From Noviherbaspirillum_A sp963522035 (lineage in GTDB: Bacteria > Pseudomonadota > Gammaproteobacteria > Burkholderiales > Burkholderiaceae_D), in the NCBI GenBank assembly GCA_963522035.1, contig CAUQYP010000261.1, forward strand, positions 1 through 6,605: a DNA stretch of 6,605 nt, written 5' to 3'. This document shows, in pieces, positions 1-5,848 of this stretch. The notes under the pieces are model-generated. The model made no database searches. It had not been told where the DNA came from and saw only the letters and a program-made list of their open reading frames with translations. Each line of letters starts with the position of its first letter. Within the stretch, counting starts at the first letter, position 1. The position numbers and the translations under genes are program-made.

Positions 1-207
1 CGTCGAATCGCTCACTGCCGTGGGGAGTAGCCGGGTGTTCGTCCCGGCGGCCGACCCGCTTTTTTGCTCCGCCAAAAAAGTGGGGCAAAAAAGGCGGCCC
101 CTACGACGGCGCCCCGCTGCGCGGGGTGCACGCGCCGCCAGGAACTGAAACGGGAAGCGTCGGAAACTCGCTGCGCTCAGACAGCCGACGCTTCTTTATC
201 CGTTTCA
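1..207. other. Gene-free structured region with several hairpins, outer part of the left repeat element
   Basis: I see no credible gene here; the short open frame on the plus strand is low-complexity and Arg/Lys/Gln-rich. The stretch is packed with inverted repeats: GCCGGG/CCCGGC at 30-35 and 43-48; CTTTTTTG/CAAAAAAG at 59-66 and 73-80, with a further CAAAAAAG at 86-93; CCCCGC/GCGGGG at 112-117 and 121-126; and the right-hand part enters a long hairpin that continues to 223. It adjoins the repeat that recurs at the other end of the window, so it is probably the rest of the same dispersed element. The matching part of the second copy would lie beyond the right edge and cannot be seen. Confidence 0.55.
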
Positions 208-223
208 GTCCCTGGCGACGCGT
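130..223. repeat. Long imperfect hairpin (34-nt arm)
   Basis: Positions 130-163 pair with 185-223. The inner ten pairs (154-163 with 185-194) are perfect. They are followed by a 5-nt bulge (195-199, TTTAT), then ten more perfect pairs (144-153 with 200-209), and then a further run interrupted by only two mismatches (143/210 and 135/218). The loop is about 21 nt. No run of T follows the stem on either strand, so this is not a standard intrinsic terminator. Transcription leaving the upstream minus-strand transporter gene would copy it into a strong RNA hairpin about 170 nt past the stop codon. Confidence 0.75.
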
Positions 224-366
224 CGCCGTCTAACGGGGATCCACGTCAAAAGCCACGTCAAAAGCAGCGTCAAAAGCCACGTCAAAAGCAAAAGCAACTG
301 TCGCTGCGCGGGCAACGGCAACGGTAACTTTCGCTGCGCGGAGCAAGTAATATCGCTTACAGGCCG
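208..366 (-). repeat. Left copy of a dispersed repeat, inverted relative to 6465-6605
   Basis: Positions 208-250 are identical, over 43 bp, to the reverse complement of 6563-6605. A second block of about 31 bp (294-324) matches 6519-6549, and the inner edge (about 331-366, ending in GCTTACAGGCCG) matches 6465-6502 with a few differences. The copies differ in length mainly through tandem units in the middle. A perfect 14-bp palindrome, GGCGACGCGTCGCC, lies at 214-227. The inner edge is 27 bp past the stop codon of the minus-strand transporter gene. The strand is given as minus because, read that way, it has the same orientation to its upstream gene as the right copy. Confidence 0.9.
241..294. 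repeat. 12-bp tandem repeat within the left repeat copy
   Basis: Four 12-bp units run from 241 to 288: CCACGTCAAAAG, the same again, CAGCGTCAAAAG, and CCACGTCAAAAG. A half unit, CAAAAG, follows at 289-294. The series then changes to CAACGG-type hexamers (312-323). The right copy holds only remnants of the 12-mer and instead has five GTTGCC hexamers. All unit lengths are multiples of six, so reading frame is kept. Confidence 0.9.
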
Positions 367-393
367 GCATGGGCAAGCCAGCACGAAACCGCT

Positions 394-1326
394 CTAGCTG
401 ACCAGCGCGCAACGCACCTGCTGATCCCGTCCCACTTGCAGCGTGCTGTGCCTGATGCCGAAGCGGTGCTCGAGTTCGCCGGCGACTTCCGCGAAAAATG
501 CGTCATCGGGATGGCCGCCCGGCATCAGCAGGTGCGCGGTCAGCGCCGCCTCGGTCGTACTCATTCCCCACACGTGCAAGTCGTGCACCGACGCCACGCC
601 GGGCAGCGCGGCCAGATAGGCATGGACCTCGTCCAGTGCGATATGGGCCGGCACGGCATTGAGCGACAGCCGCAGCGCGTCGCGCAGCAGGCCATAGCTG
701 CTGACCAGGATCACCGCCACGATCGCCAGCGACAGCATCGGGTCGACCCAGTACCAGCCGGTATAGAGCATCGCCAGTCCGCCGGCCACCACCGCCAGCG
801 ACACCAGCGCGTCGGCCGCCATGTGCAGGTAGGCGCCGCGCAGGTTGAGGTCGCCCTTGCTGCCGGCCATGAAAAGCCAGGCCGAGAACGCATTGACCGC
901 AATGCCGACGCCGGCGACCACGGATACGGTGAGCCCGCCGACCGGCGCCGGCGCGCTCAGCCGGTGCAGCGCTTCCCAGCCAATGCCGCCGCAGGCCACC
1001 AGCAGCAACATCGAATTGCCGAGCGCGGCGAGGATGGAGGTGCCGCGCAGTCCATAGGTATAGCGCCCTTCGGGCTGTTTCTTGGTCAATACCGCGGCGA
1101 CCCAGGCCAGCACCAGGCCCAGCACGTCGGACAGGTTATGGCCGGCGTCGGCCATCAGTGCGGTGGAATGGGCGATCAGGCCATAGCTGAACTCGACGAC
1201 CACGAAACCGACGTTGAGCAGGATGGCAATGAGGAAGGCGCGGCTGTGGTCGCCCGGCGCGGGCGGCGCGTGATGATGGTGGCCATGGGCGTGGTCGTGA
1301 TGATGGTCGTGATGTGCATGCGCCAT
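394..1326 (-). CDS. Cation diffusion facilitator (CDF) family metal efflux transporter
   Basis: A 310-residue inner-membrane transporter, expected to export Zn2+ or a similar divalent metal in exchange for protons (the ZitB/CzcD/DmeF branch of the family). The N-terminus is strikingly His-rich: 11 of the first 19 residues are His, interspersed with Asp, a likely cytoplasmic metal-binding tail. Six hydrophobic segments lie at about 30-50, 56-80, 95-113, 131-153, 167-189 and 191-211. The transport-site HxxxD pairs are visible in TM2 (H63/D67) and TM5 (H168/D172), the pattern typical of Zn-type members. The C-terminal cytoplasmic domain (about 212-310) contains the usual VHDLHVWGMS stretch. I chose the ATG at 1326 because GGGGAG lies 7 nt upstream (1334-1339) and because the alternative start at 1407 would add 27 unrelated residues overlapping the preceding gene. 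It begins 16 bp after the DUF3579 stop, so the two are probably co-transcribed. Exact metal specificity cannot be read from sequence alone. Confidence 0.93.
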   Translation of the reverse strand: MAHAHHDHHHDHAHGHHHHAPPAPGDHSRAFLIAILLNVGFVVVEFSYGLIAHSTALMADAGHNLSDVLGLVLAWVAAVLTKKQPEGRYTYGLRGTSILAALGNSMLLLVACGGIGWEALHRLSAPAPVGGLTVSVVAGVGIAVNAFSAWLFMAGSKGDLNLRGAYLHMAADALVSLAVVAGGLAMLYTGWYWVDPMLSLAIVAVILVSSYGLLRDALRLSLNAVPAHIALDEVHAYLAALPGVASVHDLHVWGMSTTEAALTAHLLMPGGHPDDAFFAEVAGELEHRFGIRHSTLQVGRDQQVRCALVS

Positions 1327-1342
1327 GGCAGAGCTCCCCGGC

Positions 1343-1693
1343 CTAGGGCCTGGTGTCCTTGGTGTCCGCATCCGGCAGCAGGCAGGCGGCAACCACCTGC
1401 AGGTCATTGTCGCGGGCGAAATCCAGCACGAAATGGTAGGCCAGCGGCTCGATGTCCCGCAATTGTTCGTTGACCAGCACCGACTTGACGCCGTCGAGCA
1501 GCGTCGGCCGGACGTACGGCGAATATTTCAGGTGCGCATTGCGCCCGCCGCTGCCCTCGGGCCGGAAATGCGACATCACGCCGCACAAACGTTCGGCCCA
1601 GTCGCTTGGACGGAAGGTGCGGCCATCGCTAGTGATCCCCTGGATGAAGAACTCGTTGGCTGGCGTTGCGCTGGTCTTGTCGGGATCTGCCAT
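1343..1693 (-). CDS. DUF3579 family protein
   Basis: A small soluble protein of about 116 residues that I recognise as the DUF3579 family, found mainly in betaproteobacteria and of unknown function. The family hallmark is the N-terminal stretch FFIQGITSDGRTFRPSDWAE (residues 15-34), followed by YSPYVRP (57-63) and a C-terminal alpha/beta segment. There is no signal peptide or membrane segment. I placed the start at the ATG at 1693, since homologues begin only a few residues before the conserved strand. An ATG at 1741 would add 16 residues, and neither has a strong Shine-Dalgarno sequence. The gene is the first of a two-gene unit with the metal exporter 16 bp downstream; the exporter's ribosome binding site starts 3 bp past this stop codon, so translational coupling is plausible. 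Any role in metal handling is only suggested by position. Confidence 0.85.
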   Translation of the reverse strand: MADPDKTSATPANEFFIQGITSDGRTFRPSDWAERLCGVMSHFRPEGSGGRNAHLKYSPYVRPTLLDGVKSVLVNEQLRDIEPLAYHFVLDFARDNDLQVVAACLLPDADTKDTRP

Positions 1694-1769
1694 GGCGAAT
1701 GCGATTTCGGTGGAAAGGCAAGCTGGAAGGCCGCGCGTCATTGTGTGGCGTCAGGCCGAGGAATACGTC

Positions 1770-1785
1770 TCGCGATCTATCGCGA
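1770..1785. promoter_or_regulatory. Interrupted palindrome TCGCGAT-CT-ATCGCGA, possible operator
   Basis: Perfect 7-bp arms separated by 2 bp, in the gap upstream of the DUF3579 gene and about 15 bp downstream of the best -10 match (1800-1805) on the minus strand. This is where a repressor would block the start of transcription. It could instead form a small RNA hairpin in the leader. No regulator gene is next to it, and I do not recognise the site as that of a known regulator. Confidence 0.4.
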
Positions 1786-1799
1786 AATGGGTATGACAT

Positions 1800-1805
1800 A
1801 TTATA
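1800..1805 (-). promoter_or_regulatory. Putative -10 element (TATAAT) for the DUF3579/CDF unit
   Basis: On the minus strand this is a perfect TATAAT in the most AT-rich patch of the gap between the CobD/CbiB-family gene and DUF3579. The segment 17-18 bp upstream (TTCAGG/TTTCAG) matches TTGACA poorly, so an activator may be needed or the match may be chance. A transcript would start near 1793 and carry a leader of about 100 nt to the ATG at 1693. Confidence 0.45.
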
Positions 1806-1868
1806 TCTTATAGAAGAGTTTGCCTGAAACCACGTACCACGATACGAGATGCCGCCCGACGATTCAGG

Positions 1869-2828
1869 TCAGCCCAGCCAGACGGCGATCGACAGCAGCA
1901 ACAGCAGCAGCATCCACAGCAGCAGCGCCCGCCACACCAGCCCGACCGTGCTCTGCAGCGCGCGTATCGTCGGCTCTTCGCCCGGCAGGGTTTCGGCGTC
2001 GCCGCCGGCGGCGTCTATCGTAGCTTCATCCACGGTCAGCAACAGGCTGGTGGCGTTCTCGTAGGGCGTGCCGAGGCGCACGCCCATTGCGCCGCCGCCT
2101 GCGGACAGGATGATGCCGGTGGTCTCGTTCTGCCAGCGGCCGGCGAAGTTGCGCCATGCGTAGACCGCATCCTCGAAATTGCCGACGATGGCAAACGCCG
2201 CCGCAGTCAGGCGGGCCGGCGCCCAGTCTATCCAGTAGTAGGCACGGATGGCAAAACGGCCGAACGCCTCCGTTTTCATATGCTCGGGCTCGCTCCAGGC
2301 ACGGGCCAGGTATTCCGCCACCCGGTACAGCACGGCGCCCGCCGGTCCGAACGGCAGCATGAACCAGAAAAACACGCCGAACACATGCCGGTGCGTGGTC
2401 ACCAGCGCCTTTTCCACCGCCAGCCGCGCCAGTTCCGGCGCGTCCATGCCGCTGGTGTCCTGGCGCAGCCACTGCGCCAGCAATTGCCGCGCGGTTTCGA
2501 CGTCGCCGGTATTCAGCGCGTACTGGATGGCAGTGAAGTAGTGGCTGTAGTGCCGGAAGCCCAGCGTCAGGTAGAGGATCAGGATATTAAAGGCCAGCGC
2601 CAGGAAGGGGCTGACACGCATGCACAGCCAGTAGACCAGCATGGTCGGAATCGTCAGGCTGGCAATGACGACCAGCCAGCCCAGGCGCCCATGTTCGGCA
2701 TGACCGGCGTTGAACCAGGTTTCCACCCGCATCGCATAGCTCTTGATCGCGCTGTACACCGGATTATCGGCGCGCAAGGGCTTGAGCTGCTCGATCAGGA
2801 GTGCGAGAAAAATGGAAATGAAGGTCAT
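1869..2828 (-). CDS. CobD/CbiB-family (AmpE-like) integral membrane protein
   Basis: A 319-residue inner-membrane protein of the superfamily that unites adenosylcobinamide-phosphate synthase (CbiB/CobD) and AmpE. Hydrophobic segments lie near the N-terminus (about 1-17), at 48-70, 74-92, 148-172, 200-217 and at the C-terminus (300-318). CbiB-like motifs retained are DTSGMDAPELARLAVE (124-139), DWAPARLTA (201-209) and GGGAMGVRLG (244-253). However, the usual N-terminal stretch (Asp/Pro/His-rich in true CbiB) and the ENTxDGxxxPLFW-type segment are replaced, here by residues 140-155. The FWFMLPFGPAG...IDWAPARL arrangement also resembles AmpE. It sits next to the NUDIX gene, as I recall for many betaproteobacteria, and no other cobalamin gene is present here. 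Membership of the superfamily is secure; a role in cobamide synthesis is doubtful. The start ATG has only a weak ribosome binding site. Confidence 0.85.
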   Translation of the reverse strand: MTFISIFLALLIEQLKPLRADNPVYSAIKSYAMRVETWFNAGHAEHGRLGWLVVIASLTIPTMLVYWLCMRVSPFLALAFNILILYLTLGFRHYSHYFTAIQYALNTGDVETARQLLAQWLRQDTSGMDAPELARLAVEKALVTTHRHVFGVFFWFMLPFGPAGAVLYRVAEYLARAWSEPEHMKTEAFGRFAIRAYYWIDWAPARLTAAAFAIVGNFEDAVYAWRNFAGRWQNETTGIILSAGGGAMGVRLGTPYENATSLLLTVDEATIDAAGGDAETLPGEEPTIRALQSTVGLVWRALLLWMLLLLLLSIAVWLG

Positions 2829-2918
2829 CGGTCGCCCGTGAGGTCAGCAGCCGCTACGATAACGTAGTGATGGTGAGTAATCAAACGACAACGCAAACGA
2901 CATCGGAATCCCACACCG

Positions 2919-3587
2919 TCATGCACGCAGGAAATGAAACAGGTTGCGCAGCATGCTGGCCGTAGCGCCCCAGATGAAAAACCGGTCGTACGGCATGGTG
3001 TAGAACGTGCGCCGTGGGATGCCTGGCGCCTCGATGCTGCGTCGCTGGTGATTCATGCCGTCCATCAGGAAGGCCAGCGGCACTTCGAAGATTTCCTCGA
3101 CCTCGAACGGGTCCGCGGTCAGTTCGAACGGCGGATGCACCAGCCCGACCACTGGCGTGACGCGGTAGCCGGTGCCGGTGAAATGATCGGGCAGCATGCC
3201 CAGCACTTCGATATGGCGGCGCGCCAGCCCGATCTCTTCCTCGGTTTCGCGCAATGCGGTATCGATGGCCGACGCGTCTTCCGGCTCGGCACGTCCGCCG
3301 GGCAGGCTGACCTGGCCGGCATGGTCGGTCAGGTGCGCAGTGCGCTCGGTAAGCAGCAGGCTGAGGCCATGCTCGCGCTGCACCAGCGCCATCAGCACCG
3401 AAGCCCGGGTCGGATTGCCGTCGCGCACGCGCAGCAGCCTTTCCTCGATGGTTTCCGGCATCCACTGGGGCGGGCTGGCGAAGCGCGCCCGCAGGCGTTC
3501 CACGCTCAACTCCTCGGCAAGCACGGCTGCTTCGCCAGCCAGGGATTCGATCGGAAGGATAGTTGGGTCGAAATGCAGTTTGGTCAA
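2919..3587 (-). CDS. NUDIX hydrolase, CoA pyrophosphatase type
   Basis: A 222-residue soluble hydrolase of the CoA-diphosphatase branch (NudL/YeaB-like), which cleaves CoA and acyl-CoA to 3',5'-ADP and (acyl-)phosphopantetheine. The UPF0035 signature LLTERTAHLTDHAGQVSLPG spans residues 78-97 and runs straight into the Nudix box, from G98 to L121 with ALRETEEEIGL (111-121). Expected Mg2+-binding catalytic residues are E114, E117 and E118. The C-terminal IWGATASML (205-213) is also typical of the branch. The start is TTG at 3587: going upstream in frame there is no ATG or GTG before a stop codon, and the next internal Met (residue 43) would remove a conserved region. Upstream lies the rplS terminator, so expression needs its own weak promoter or read-through; I see no convincing one. 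The CobD/CbiB-family gene follows 90 bp downstream. Confidence 0.92.
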   Translation of the reverse strand: MTKLHFDPTILPIESLAGEAAVLAEELSVERLRARFASPPQWMPETIEERLLRVRDGNPTRASVLMALVQREHGLSLLLTERTAHLTDHAGQVSLPGGRAEPEDASAIDTALRETEEEIGLARRHIEVLGMLPDHFTGTGYRVTPVVGLVHPPFELTADPFEVEEIFEVPLAFLMDGMNHQRRSIEAPGIPRRTFYTMPYDRFFIWGATASMLRNLFHFLRA

Positions 3588-3687
3588 AACAGGAATTCCC
3601 GGCGTGTGCTGGCGGCTGCCGGCAGGACACGCTCGAAGTCAGCAAGGAAGGCAGCCATGGCTGGGGATATGGGGTCGGCCAGCCATG

Positions 3688-3712
3688 AAAAAAGGGCACC
3701 GCAATGGTGCCC
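3688..3712 (-). terminator. Intrinsic terminator of the rpsP-rimM-trmD-rplS operon
   Basis: On the minus strand a perfect 7-bp stem GGGCACC/GGTGCCC with a 5-nt loop (3701-3705) is followed directly by six T residues (3693-3688). It begins 23 bp past the rplS stop codon. On the plus strand no T run follows, so it works in one direction only. Confidence 0.92.
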
Positions 3713-3734
3713 TCGCATGATACGCCGGAGCGAA

Positions 3735-4118
3735 TTATGCTGCTGGCGCTGCCTTGACCTTGCGGGCCGGCAGTTTTTCCTTGATGCGCGCCGATTTGCC
3801 CGAACGCTCACGCAGGTAGTACAGCTTGGCGCGACGGACATCGCCGCGACGCTTGACTTCGATCGACGCGATCAGCGGGGAATACAGCTGGAACGTACGC
3901 TCCACGCCTTCGCCCGACGAGATCTTGCGAACGATGAAGTTGGAGTTCAGGCCACGATTGCGGCGCGAAATCACGACGCCTTCATAGGCCTGGGCGCGCT
4001 TGCGGGTGCCTTCGACCACGTTGACGCTGACGACCACGGTGTCGCCCGGTGCGAAATCGGGGATTTTGGCGCCGAGACGCGCGATTTCTTCTTGCTCGAG
4101 TTGCTGGATCAGATCCAT
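3735..4118 (-). CDS. rplS: 50S ribosomal protein L19
   Basis: A 127-residue ribosomal protein of the large subunit, located at the 30S-50S interface. The whole chain matches L19: MDLIQQLEQEEI at the start, FAPGDTVVVSVNVVEG (22-37), and the family signature region 83-111 containing IEVKRRGDVRRAKLYYL. The C-terminus is a basic, Ala/Lys-rich tail of ordinary length. The ATG at 4118 is well supported, with AGGAGC at 4124-4129 placed 5 nt upstream. It is the last gene of the operon: trmD lies 107 bp upstream, an unusually wide gap for this operon, and a terminator follows. Confidence 0.98.
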   Translation of the reverse strand: MDLIQQLEQEEIARLGAKIPDFAPGDTVVVSVNVVEGTRKRAQAYEGVVISRRNRGLNSNFIVRKISSGEGVERTFQLYSPLIASIEVKRRGDVRRAKLYYLRERSGKSARIKEKLPARKVKAAPAA

Positions 4119-4218
4119 TTATTGCTCCTGGTACCATCTTGCCGGCGCTTCATGCAGCCCGGTAGAGGATGGGGTTCAACATAATTGCCCAACCAACATG
4201 GCCGGGCACTCTTTTTTC

Positions 4219-4237
4219 AGCCTGCTTACTGCAGGCT
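4219..4237. other. Hairpin enclosing the trmD stop codon
   Basis: Perfect 7-bp arms AGCCTGC (4219-4225) and GCAGGCT (4231-4237), with the trmD TAA stop in the 5-nt loop. On the minus (coding) strand the stem is followed by GAAAAAAG, not a T run, so it is not an intrinsic terminator for trmD. It might be a processing, stability or attenuation element between trmD and rplS. Confidence 0.6.
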
Positions 4238-4975
4238 GCTTAAAAACTTTTCGTCGGCCGCGCTCAGCAGGCCGGCTGCCCGCGCGCTGGCAATCAGCGC
4301 CGGCCGCTTGGCCAGGGTCGCGCGGAGCGCCTGCTGGCGTCGCCATTTGACGATTTCCGCATGGTGGCCGCCCATCAGCACTGCCGGGACCGCACAGCCC
4401 TCGTAGACTTCGGGGCGCGTGTAATGCGGGTAGTCGAGCAGGCCGTTGACGAAACTATCTTCGACTGCCGACGCATCGTCATGCAACACGCCGGGCAATT
4501 GCCGGATCACCGCATCCATCAGCGCCATCGCCGGCAACTCGCCGCCCGAGAGCACGAAGTCGCCGATGCTGATTTCCTCGTCGACGCAGCGGTCCAGCAA
4601 ACGCTGGTCCACCGCTTCGTAGCGCCCGCACAGCAACACCAGGCCAGGCTCGGCCGCCAGCTGCATCACGCGCTGGTGGTCCAGCATGCGACCCTGCGGC
4701 GACAGGTAGATGACCCGCGGCCTGGGCAAGCCCAGTTCCAGCTGGCGTCCACTGGCGGCAACTAGCGCGCTTTCCAGCGGCCTGGCCAGCATCACCATGC
4801 CGGGACCGCCGCCATAAGGCCGGTCGTCCACGGTGCGATGATTGTCGCTGGTGAAATCGCGCGGATTCCACAAGCCCAGCCCGCACCTGCCCTGCTCGAA
4901 AGCGCGGCGGGTAATGCCGGACTGGGTAATTGCCGAAAACATTTCCGGGAACAGGCTCACGACATCAAACTGCAT
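4226..4975 (-). CDS. trmD: tRNA (guanine-37-N1)-methyltransferase
   Basis: A 249-residue SPOUT-class methyltransferase that uses S-adenosylmethionine to methylate G37 next to the anticodon, preventing +1 frameshifting. Visible motifs, in order: DDRPYGGGPGMVM (50-62), YLSPQGR (90-96), LLCGRYEAVDQRLLD (114-128), EEISIGDFVLSGGELPAM (133-150, the knotted SAM-binding core) and DYPHYTRPEVYEG (181-193). R158 and D173 correspond to the catalytic Arg154/Asp169 of the Haemophilus enzyme. I chose the ATG at 4975: MQFDVVSLFPEMF is the family's normal N-terminus and AGGGAAGG lies 8 nt upstream (4984-4991). A TTG at 5005 would extend it by ten residues and is unlikely. It begins 36 bp after rimM. Confidence 0.98.
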   Translation of the reverse strand: MQFDVVSLFPEMFSAITQSGITRRAFEQGRCGLGLWNPRDFTSDNHRTVDDRPYGGGPGMVMLARPLESALVAASGRQLELGLPRPRVIYLSPQGRMLDHQRVMQLAAEPGLVLLCGRYEAVDQRLLDRCVDEEISIGDFVLSGGELPAMALMDAVIRQLPGVLHDDASAVEDSFVNGLLDYPHYTRPEVYEGCAVPAVLMGGHHAEIVKWRRQQALRATLAKRPALIASARAAGLLSAADEKFLSSLQ

Positions 4976-5011
4976 ACCGCCGCCCTTCCCTGCGCATTGC
5001 CGCAACCACGA

Positions 5012-5557
5012 TCACGAGTAATCCGCTTCCCAGTCCACCGTGATCAGGCGCGCTGCCTGGTCCACGGTCTTGACGAACTGGTCGACGAACGGAATCAGCA
5101 GTTCAGGCGCGGGCTTCTGGCCCTCCGCCACCGGCTGTTCCACCCGCAGAATCGGATGCGCGCCATTGTCCATCAGGTCGTTGACCACGCCGAGCGGCTC
5201 GCCGCGTTCATTGACCACTGCCAGGCCGATCAGGTCGACCCAGTAGAATTCGTCATTGTCCAGCGCCGGGAAGTGGCTGCGGCGCACATGCACCGTGGCG
5301 CCTTTCAGCGCTTCGGCGGCATCGCGCCCGGCGACACCCATCAGTTTGGCGACCACCTCGTCGTTGTGCATCTTGGACTGCATCATTTCGACATCATGCA
5401 GGTCCGGCTTGTCCAGCCACCAGGTCTTGGCGGCCAGCAGCGCGTCGCCATCGGACGAGTAAGGCTTGATCCGCACCCAGCCATGGATGCCGTAGGCGCC
5501 GGACACGTAGCCGACCAGCACCAGGTCGTCAGGAACCGGGATTCCCGATGCGGTCAT
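5012..5557 (-). CDS. rimM: Ribosome maturation factor RimM
   Basis: A 181-residue cytoplasmic factor that assists assembly of the 30S head by binding S19. The N-terminal RimM domain opens with LVGYVSGAYGIHGWVRIKPY (14-33). The C-terminal PRC-barrel begins at about DEFYWVDLIGLAVVN (102-116) and ends with LLIPFVDQFVKTVD...ITVDWEADY. Length is normal for the family. The ATG at 5557 has AGGT 7 nt upstream (5565-5568). The gene starts 18 bp after rpsP, consistent with one transcript. Confidence 0.98.
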   Translation of the reverse strand: MTASGIPVPDDLVLVGYVSGAYGIHGWVRIKPYSSDGDALLAAKTWWLDKPDLHDVEMMQSKMHNDEVVAKLMGVAGRDAAEALKGATVHVRRSHFPALDNDEFYWVDLIGLAVVNERGEPLGVVNDLMDNGAHPILRVEQPVAEGQKPAPELLIPFVDQFVKTVDQAARLITVDWEADYS

Positions 5558-5575
5558 CTTTACTACCTGTATTAA

Positions 5576-5830
5576 TTAAGCAGCGGCTTTCGTCGCTGCC
5601 TGGCCGACCAGGCGGGCAGCGGTTGGCGACAGTTGCGCGCCAACGCCTTGCCAGTAGGTCAGGCGGTCCTGGGCGATGCGGACCGACTCTTCGGCGCCGG
5701 AGGCGACCGGATTGTAGAAACCGATGCGCTCGATGAAGCGGCCATCACGACGATTGCGGGAATCGGTCACGACGATGTTGAAGAACGGGCGCTTCTTGGC
5801 GCCTCCACGGGCTAAACGAATGACGACCAT
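5576..5830 (-). CDS. rpsP: 30S ribosomal protein S16
   Basis: An 84-residue small-subunit ribosomal protein. It opens with MVVIRLARGGAKKRPFFNIVV and continues with DSRNRRDGRFIERIGFYNP (23-41), the hallmark of S16. The tail (PTAARLVGQAATKAAA) is a short Ala-rich end, as in other betaproteobacteria. First gene of the rpsP-rimM-trmD-rplS operon. The ATG at 5830 has a modest TTGGAA-type ribosome binding site 5-10 nt upstream. A TATAAT lies about 40 bp upstream of the start codon. Confidence 0.98.
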   Translation of the reverse strand: MVVIRLARGGAKKRPFFNIVVTDSRNRRDGRFIERIGFYNPVASGAEESVRIAQDRLTYWQGVGAQLSPTAARLVGQAATKAAA

Positions 5831-5848
5831 AATATTTCCAAAAAGTGT

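Noticed and set aside
241..294. CRISPR array
   Set aside because: Units are only 12 bp and contiguous with no spacers; no cas genes are present.
64..412. Small open frames across the left repeat (plus 64-327, minus 230-412)
   Set aside because: They are low-complexity translations of tandem repeats and hairpins without a credible ribosome binding site. The frame conservation is recorded as a finding, not as a gene.
1327..1407. Upstream start for the CDF transporter
   Set aside because: It would overlap the DUF3579 coding end and add 27 non-family residues; the ATG at 1326 has a good ribosome binding site.
436..1473. 345-residue open frame on the plus strand
   Set aside because: Antisense to the well-supported CDF transporter; composition is His/Gln/Arg-rich and shows no family motif, as expected of a GC-rich shadow frame.
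1823..1868. CCTGAA/TTCAGG inverted repeat as a terminator for the CobD/CbiB-family gene
   Set aside because: Arms of only 6 bp are 34 bp apart and no T run follows, so termination is not supported.
2934..4184. 416-residue open frame on the plus strand
   Set aside because: Antisense across the NUDIX and rplS genes and through the rplS terminator; no recognisable domain.
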